Positions 61,137 to 64,000 of a DNA stretch of 64,000 nucleotides are shown one piece after another. The notes beneath the pieces are model-generated. The model made no database searches and was not told where the DNA came from. It worked only from the letters and a program-made list of their open reading frames with translations. The DNA lies in NCBI RefSeq assembly GCF_000482245.1, contig NZ_AWNH01000071.1:1-64000 (forward strand). The letters run 5' to 3'. Each line of letters starts with the position of its first letter. Within the stretch, counting starts at the first letter, position 1. The DNA is from Leptolyngbya sp. Heron Island J. GTDB taxonomy: Bacteria; Cyanobacteriota; Cyanobacteriia; Phormidesmidales; Phormidesmidaceae. Position numbers and translations under genes: made by a program.

Positions 61137-62036
61137 ATGATTGCTTATAAAGGTTTTCAGGCGCTGGTTATAGCGATAGCTGGCGTTTATGGAACGATAT
61201 GTGTGGCATTGTATTTTTATCAAACGAGACTGATCTTTAAACCGACGCTGCAATTAACTCAGACCCCAGAAGAACAGCAGCTAGATTATGAAGAGGTTTG
61301 GATTAGTCCAGAAGGCAAGGCTTCACCGGGGCAAGGCTTGCATGGCTGGTGGTTGCCAGGGTTACAGGGAAACTTGGCTGACTATGGACTAACACTCCTA
61401 TACTTACATGGCAATAGTGAAAACATTGGGGCCAATTTAGGGCTGGCCCATCGCTATCAGCGGATGGGATTCAATGTATTGCTGGTGGATTATCGAGGAT
61501 ATGGGCAGAGTATGGGACCGTTCCCCAATGAGCAGCGGGTGTATGACGATGCGATCGCAGCCTATCGCTATCTCGCAGAAACCCATCAGATTCCGGCACA
61601 GCAGATTTGGGTATTTGGCCATTCCCTGGGTGGAGCTATTGCCATTGAGCTATCTACACAGCGTTCGATGGCAGGGCTAATTGTCCAAAGTACCTTTAGC
61701 TCTATGCTGCAAGCCGTTCAATTTAGCGGTCAATATAATTGGGTGCCAGTGAACTGGATTTTGACCCAGCGGTTTGATTCCATAGCCAAGGTTCCCCAGC
61801 TGGAGGTACCGGTGCTATACATTCATGGTCTGGAGGATGACACAACCGCCGCTGTAATGTCAGAACAACTGTATAAAGCATCCCCCTTGCCTAAACAGCT
61901 TTGGTTAGTCCCAGAAGCAGGACATAACAATGTGGCGGATACGGCTGGACTCAAATACGTTACAACTGTTGAAACGTTTGTTGAGCAAATGCAACCCACT
62001 GTGGCTATTCAAGCCCCCGCGTCTCCCGTAGAATAG
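61137..62036 (+). CDS. Membrane-anchored alpha/beta hydrolase (ABHD13/YqkD-like)
   Basis: A 299-residue hydrolase with an N-terminal membrane segment (about 7-28), then FKPTLQLTQTPEEQQLDYEE typical of this branch. The hydrolase core is seen: LLYLHGNSENIGANLG (oxyanion region), LLVDYRGYGQSMG, the nucleophile elbow WVFGHSLGGAIAIEL with the catalytic Ser, Asp in YIHGLEDDTTAA and His in VPEAGHNNVADTAG. Such proteins are common in bacteria; the substrate, probably an ester or lipid, is not known. It follows the LprI-like gene in the same direction and precedes ccmK. Confidence 0.9.
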   Translation: MIAYKGFQALVIAIAGVYGTICVALYFYQTRLIFKPTLQLTQTPEEQQLDYEEVWISPEGKASPGQGLHGWWLPGLQGNLADYGLTLLYLHGNSENIGANLGLAHRYQRMGFNVLLVDYRGYGQSMGPFPNEQRVYDDAIAAYRYLAETHQIPAQQIWVFGHSLGGAIAIELSTQRSMAGLIVQSTFSSMLQAVQFSGQYNWVPVNWILTQRFDSIAKVPQLEVPVLYIHGLEDDTTAAVMSEQLYKASPLPKQLWLVPEAGHNNVADTAGLKYVTTVETFVEQMQPTVAIQAPASPVE

Positions 62037-62092
62037 ACGTTGGAGTTATCAAGTAATAGCCAACTTAAGGCTCGTATTTAAGGAGAACGGCA

Positions 62093-62434
62093 ATGCCCGA
62101 GGCAGTAGGATCGCTAGAAACAAAAGGGTTTCCCCCTGTACTCGCCGCCGCAGACGCGATGGTTAAAGCAGGACGAGTCACATTGGTTAATTACATTCGG
62201 GCAGGTAGTGCTCGTTTTTGCATCAACATTCGGGGGGATGTTTCTGAGGTGAAAGCGGCGATGGCGGCTGGAGTTGAGGCTGCAGAAAATGCCCCTGGTG
62301 GCGTTCTGGAAACCTGGGTCATCATTCCTCGTCCCCATGAAAACGTCGTCGCTGTACTACCCATCGACTTTGGGGAAGATGTTGCACGATTCCGAAATGC
62401 GGTAGAGCAGCCTATTCTGCCGGGACGTCGTTAA
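62093..62434 (+). CDS. Carboxysome shell protein of the CcmK type (BMC domain)
   Basis: A 113-residue single-domain BMC protein that forms hexamers tiling the carboxysome shell. Family motifs: AVGSLETKGFPPVLAAADAM, KAGRVTLVNYIRAGSARFCI, RGDVSEVKAAMAAGVEAAE and RPHENVVAVLPIDF. The pore-loop region IRAGSAR differs from the CcmK1/2 KIGSGR pattern, which suggests one of the minor CcmK paralogues (CcmK3 to K6); which one cannot be decided by eye. It is outside any ccm operon in this window, as minor CcmK genes often are. GGAGAA precedes the ATG. The gene ends 53 bases before a convergent gene. Confidence 0.95.
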   Translation: MPEAVGSLETKGFPPVLAAADAMVKAGRVTLVNYIRAGSARFCINIRGDVSEVKAAMAAGVEAAENAPGGVLETWVIIPRPHENVVAVLPIDFGEDVARFRNAVEQPILPGRR

Positions 62435-62487
62435 GGCTAATTTTGAGGCCTCTGGATTCAGGAGAAAGGGCTGATCCACATGGACGG

Positions 62488-63057
62488 TTATGTGGGTACT
62501 TGGGGAGCCGCTTCAGGTTCCCACAGACATACGGCATAGCCTTTGGCAGTAGATGCGATCGCGCTGTCATGTCCACGCCATGTTAGCTGAGTGGACAGGT
62601 CCAATGCCTCATCGGCCTCCAGGCTAGTTTGGTAAACGCTGTAAAATCGATCCTCATACTGTAGGGCTACCAGCGGTTCGATCAGGTCAGGGACCATGAC
62701 ATAGCACTGGTGATATTGTTTAGCATCTCCCAGTATTAAGCAGGGGGCAGGGCTATGGGTGGGCCATTTACGCCCATCCTTCCTAGGCCCTTTGAAGACC
62801 TGGGCCTCAAGTTCTAAGGCCCACATGACATAGCCTTGTCGGCCTTGTTTTGTTAAGGCCAGCTGTTCATCAACATTTTGAGCCAGTTTGATCAATGCCT
62901 TAATCACCTCCTCTGCAGTCTCAAACCGACGAAACAGGCTGTAGAGTTGGTTACCTATCTTGACAGCGGTTAGTTTGGTCTCAACATCTGGCACTTTAAT
63001 TTGGCAATTGCTGTACTGACCCTTGTAGATCAGTAGTTTACAGACAGCGACAGGCAT
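62488..63057 (-). CDS. Unknown cyanobacterial protein with an internal duplication
   Basis: A 189-residue soluble protein made of two diverged copies of a ~75-residue unit: YSNCQIKVPDVETKLTAVKI with LYSLFRRFETAEEVIKALIK and GYVMWALE, then YHQCYVMVPDLIEPLVALQY with FYSVYQTSLEADEALDLSTQ and GYAVCLWEPE. A common pattern is C-V-VPD, YS-Y, A-E, and a final GYAV. The linker between them is basic and Pro-rich. No named family was recognised. It is transcribed divergently from chlD, sharing a 137-base region, so co-regulation is possible but unsupported. Confidence 0.7.
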   Translation of the reverse strand: MPVAVCKLLIYKGQYSNCQIKVPDVETKLTAVKIGNQLYSLFRRFETAEEVIKALIKLAQNVDEQLALTKQGRQGYVMWALELEAQVFKGPRKDGRKWPTHSPAPCLILGDAKQYHQCYVMVPDLIEPLVALQYEDRFYSVYQTSLEADEALDLSTQLTWRGHDSAIASTAKGYAVCLWEPEAAPQVPT

Positions 63058-63194
63058 CAGGAACTCACAGAGATAGACAGTTTAAATTCTAAAGGCTGAA
63101 CGTATGGCCCACACCATCGAAGTTGCTTACTTTCATGGGCACGATTGCTGAAGAGCAGTGATACATTAATTATTACGTTGAGTAGAGAGAAAAG

Positions 63195-64000
63195 ATGCAG
63201 GTCCTTGCGGATACGCCCATTACATTTCCACTCATGGCTGTGGTTGGCCAGGATGCAATTAAATTAGCGTTACTATTGGCTGCGATTGATCCTGGCTTAG
63301 GAGGGGTGGTAATTGCAGGGCGTCGTGGTACAGCTAAATCTGTATTAGCGAGAGGTTTGCACCAGCTATTGCCGCCGATTGAAGTGATCGACGGCTCTTG
63401 TGCCAATGCTGATCCAACTAATATGCGCGAGTGGGATGATGCTACCCTCGATCGTTTTGGTAATTGTGGGGAACCGCCCAATTTAGATGATTTGCCGACT
63501 AAGGTGATTCCAGCCCCTTTTATTCAGATCCCATTGGGGGTAACGGAGGACCGGTTGCTGGGCTCGGTGGATGTAGCTAAGTCGATTCAAACAGGAGAAT
63601 CGGTTTTTCAGCCGGGGTTATTGGCTGAAGCCAATCGCGGTGTCCTCTATGTCGATGAGGTCAACCTGCTGGATGATCAGATCTCTAACCTGCTGTTGGG
63701 CACGTTAACCGAAGGTCGGAACCAAATTGAACGGGAGGGGATTAGTTTTCAGCATCCCTGCAAACCGCTCTTGGTGGCCACCTATAACCCTGAAGAAGGG
63801 GTTTTACGGCAGCATCTGTTGGACCGGATTGCGATCGCTCTATCCGCCGATCGGGCTCTCACAATGGAAGAACGGGTAGATGCCACAGACCAGGCGACTA
63901 ACTACGCCAACGATCCAGAAGGGTTCCTAACCGGATACACCGAAGAAATTGACAACCTGAAAACTCAAATTATTCTGGCCCGTGAATGGCTTAAAGACGT
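63195..64000 (+). CDS. chlD: Magnesium chelatase subunit ChlD, 5' part
   Basis: The start of the D subunit of Mg-chelatase, which with ChlI and ChlH inserts Mg into protoporphyrin IX in chlorophyll synthesis. The open 268 residues include [20 protein letters not shown], the Walker A-like [37 protein letters not shown]-like [20 protein letters not shown], Walker [14 protein letters not shown], and [20 protein letters not shown]. In ChlD the AAA part is followed by a Pro/acidic linker and an integrin-I domain, which lie outside the window. The ATG at 63195 is the only sensible start. The right end is the window edge. Confidence 0.96.
   Translation, partial: MQVLADTPITFPLMAVVGQDAIKLALLLAAIDPGLGGVVIAGRRGTAKSVLARGLHQLLPPIEVIDGSCANADPTNMREWDDATLDRFGNCGEPPNLDDLPTKVIPAPFIQIPLGVTEDRLLGSVDVAKSIQTGESVFQPGLLAEANRGVLYVDEVNLLDDQISNLLLGTLTEGRNQIEREGISFQHPCKPLLVATYNPEEGVLRQHLLDRIAIALSADRALTMEERVDATDQATNYANDPEGFLTGYTEEIDNLKTQIILAREWLKD

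Overview
The window comes from a cyanobacterium. It carries form IB RuBisCO in the order rbcL-rbcX-rbcS, a carboxysome shell protein (CcmK type), the start of magnesium chelatase chlD, the NblS/Hik33-type sensor kinase next to purD, and many copies of the HIP1 octamer GCGATCGC (roughly one per 1.7 kb by eye). The species cannot be named from the sequence alone. No tRNA, rRNA or CRISPR array was seen.

Layout. 1-1970 is a decayed mobile-element zone: a transposase 5' end, a fused reverse-transcriptase/four-helix-bundle remnant and a Uma2-type gene. 1970-7036 holds housekeeping and envelope genes (secreted protein, TM2 protein, ExoD-like protein, panB, a beta-propeller protein). 7037-10063 is the RuBisCO operon with a long leader, a hairpin at the rbcL stop codon and a strong terminator after rbcS. 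10096-16938 holds a conserved cyanobacterial protein, a nucleoside hydrolase, an SLH lipoprotein, purD-nblS and a RodZ-like DNA-binding protein.

17352-28723 is the most striking region: five same-strand genes that together look like a complete fatty acid beta-oxidation route, which cyanobacteria are generally considered to lack. They are a double alpha/beta-hydrolase fusion, an acyl-CoA synthetase with an altered ATP-binding loop, a FadN-type hydroxyacyl-CoA dehydrogenase/enoyl-CoA hydratase, a FadA thiolase, and an 813-residue FadE acyl-CoA dehydrogenase of the E. coli type. Lipid release, activation and all four steps of the cycle are represented.

28800-36760 is an accessory island. It contains an IS110-type transposase remnant; a MarR regulator and a membrane protein that share an 18-bp operator-like palindrome; an AAA ATPase-TOPRIM protein resembling OLD/PARIS-type defence proteins; a 42-bp tandem repeat array abutting an integron-integrase pseudogene with two frameshifts; and an unidentified three-gene membrane/secreted module flanked by two diverged copies of a ~57-bp repeat, each with a tiny ORF behind a ribosome binding site. 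The largest gap between HIP1 sites (28760-33865) falls here.

36764-64000 returns to mostly core genes: a membrane coiled-coil protein, HAD phosphatases, M42 and M3 peptidases, a glutathione transferase, a LysR regulator, hisC, a SpoIID-domain protein, an atypical SDR, uvrB, a MalK/UgpC-type ATPase, a TspO relative, a PEP-CTERM protein, a serine-recombinase homologue without the expected catalytic serine motif, an LprI-domain lipoprotein, an alpha/beta hydrolase, a solitary ccmK and partial chlD. All family assignments rest on motifs read by eye; none was confirmed by a database search.
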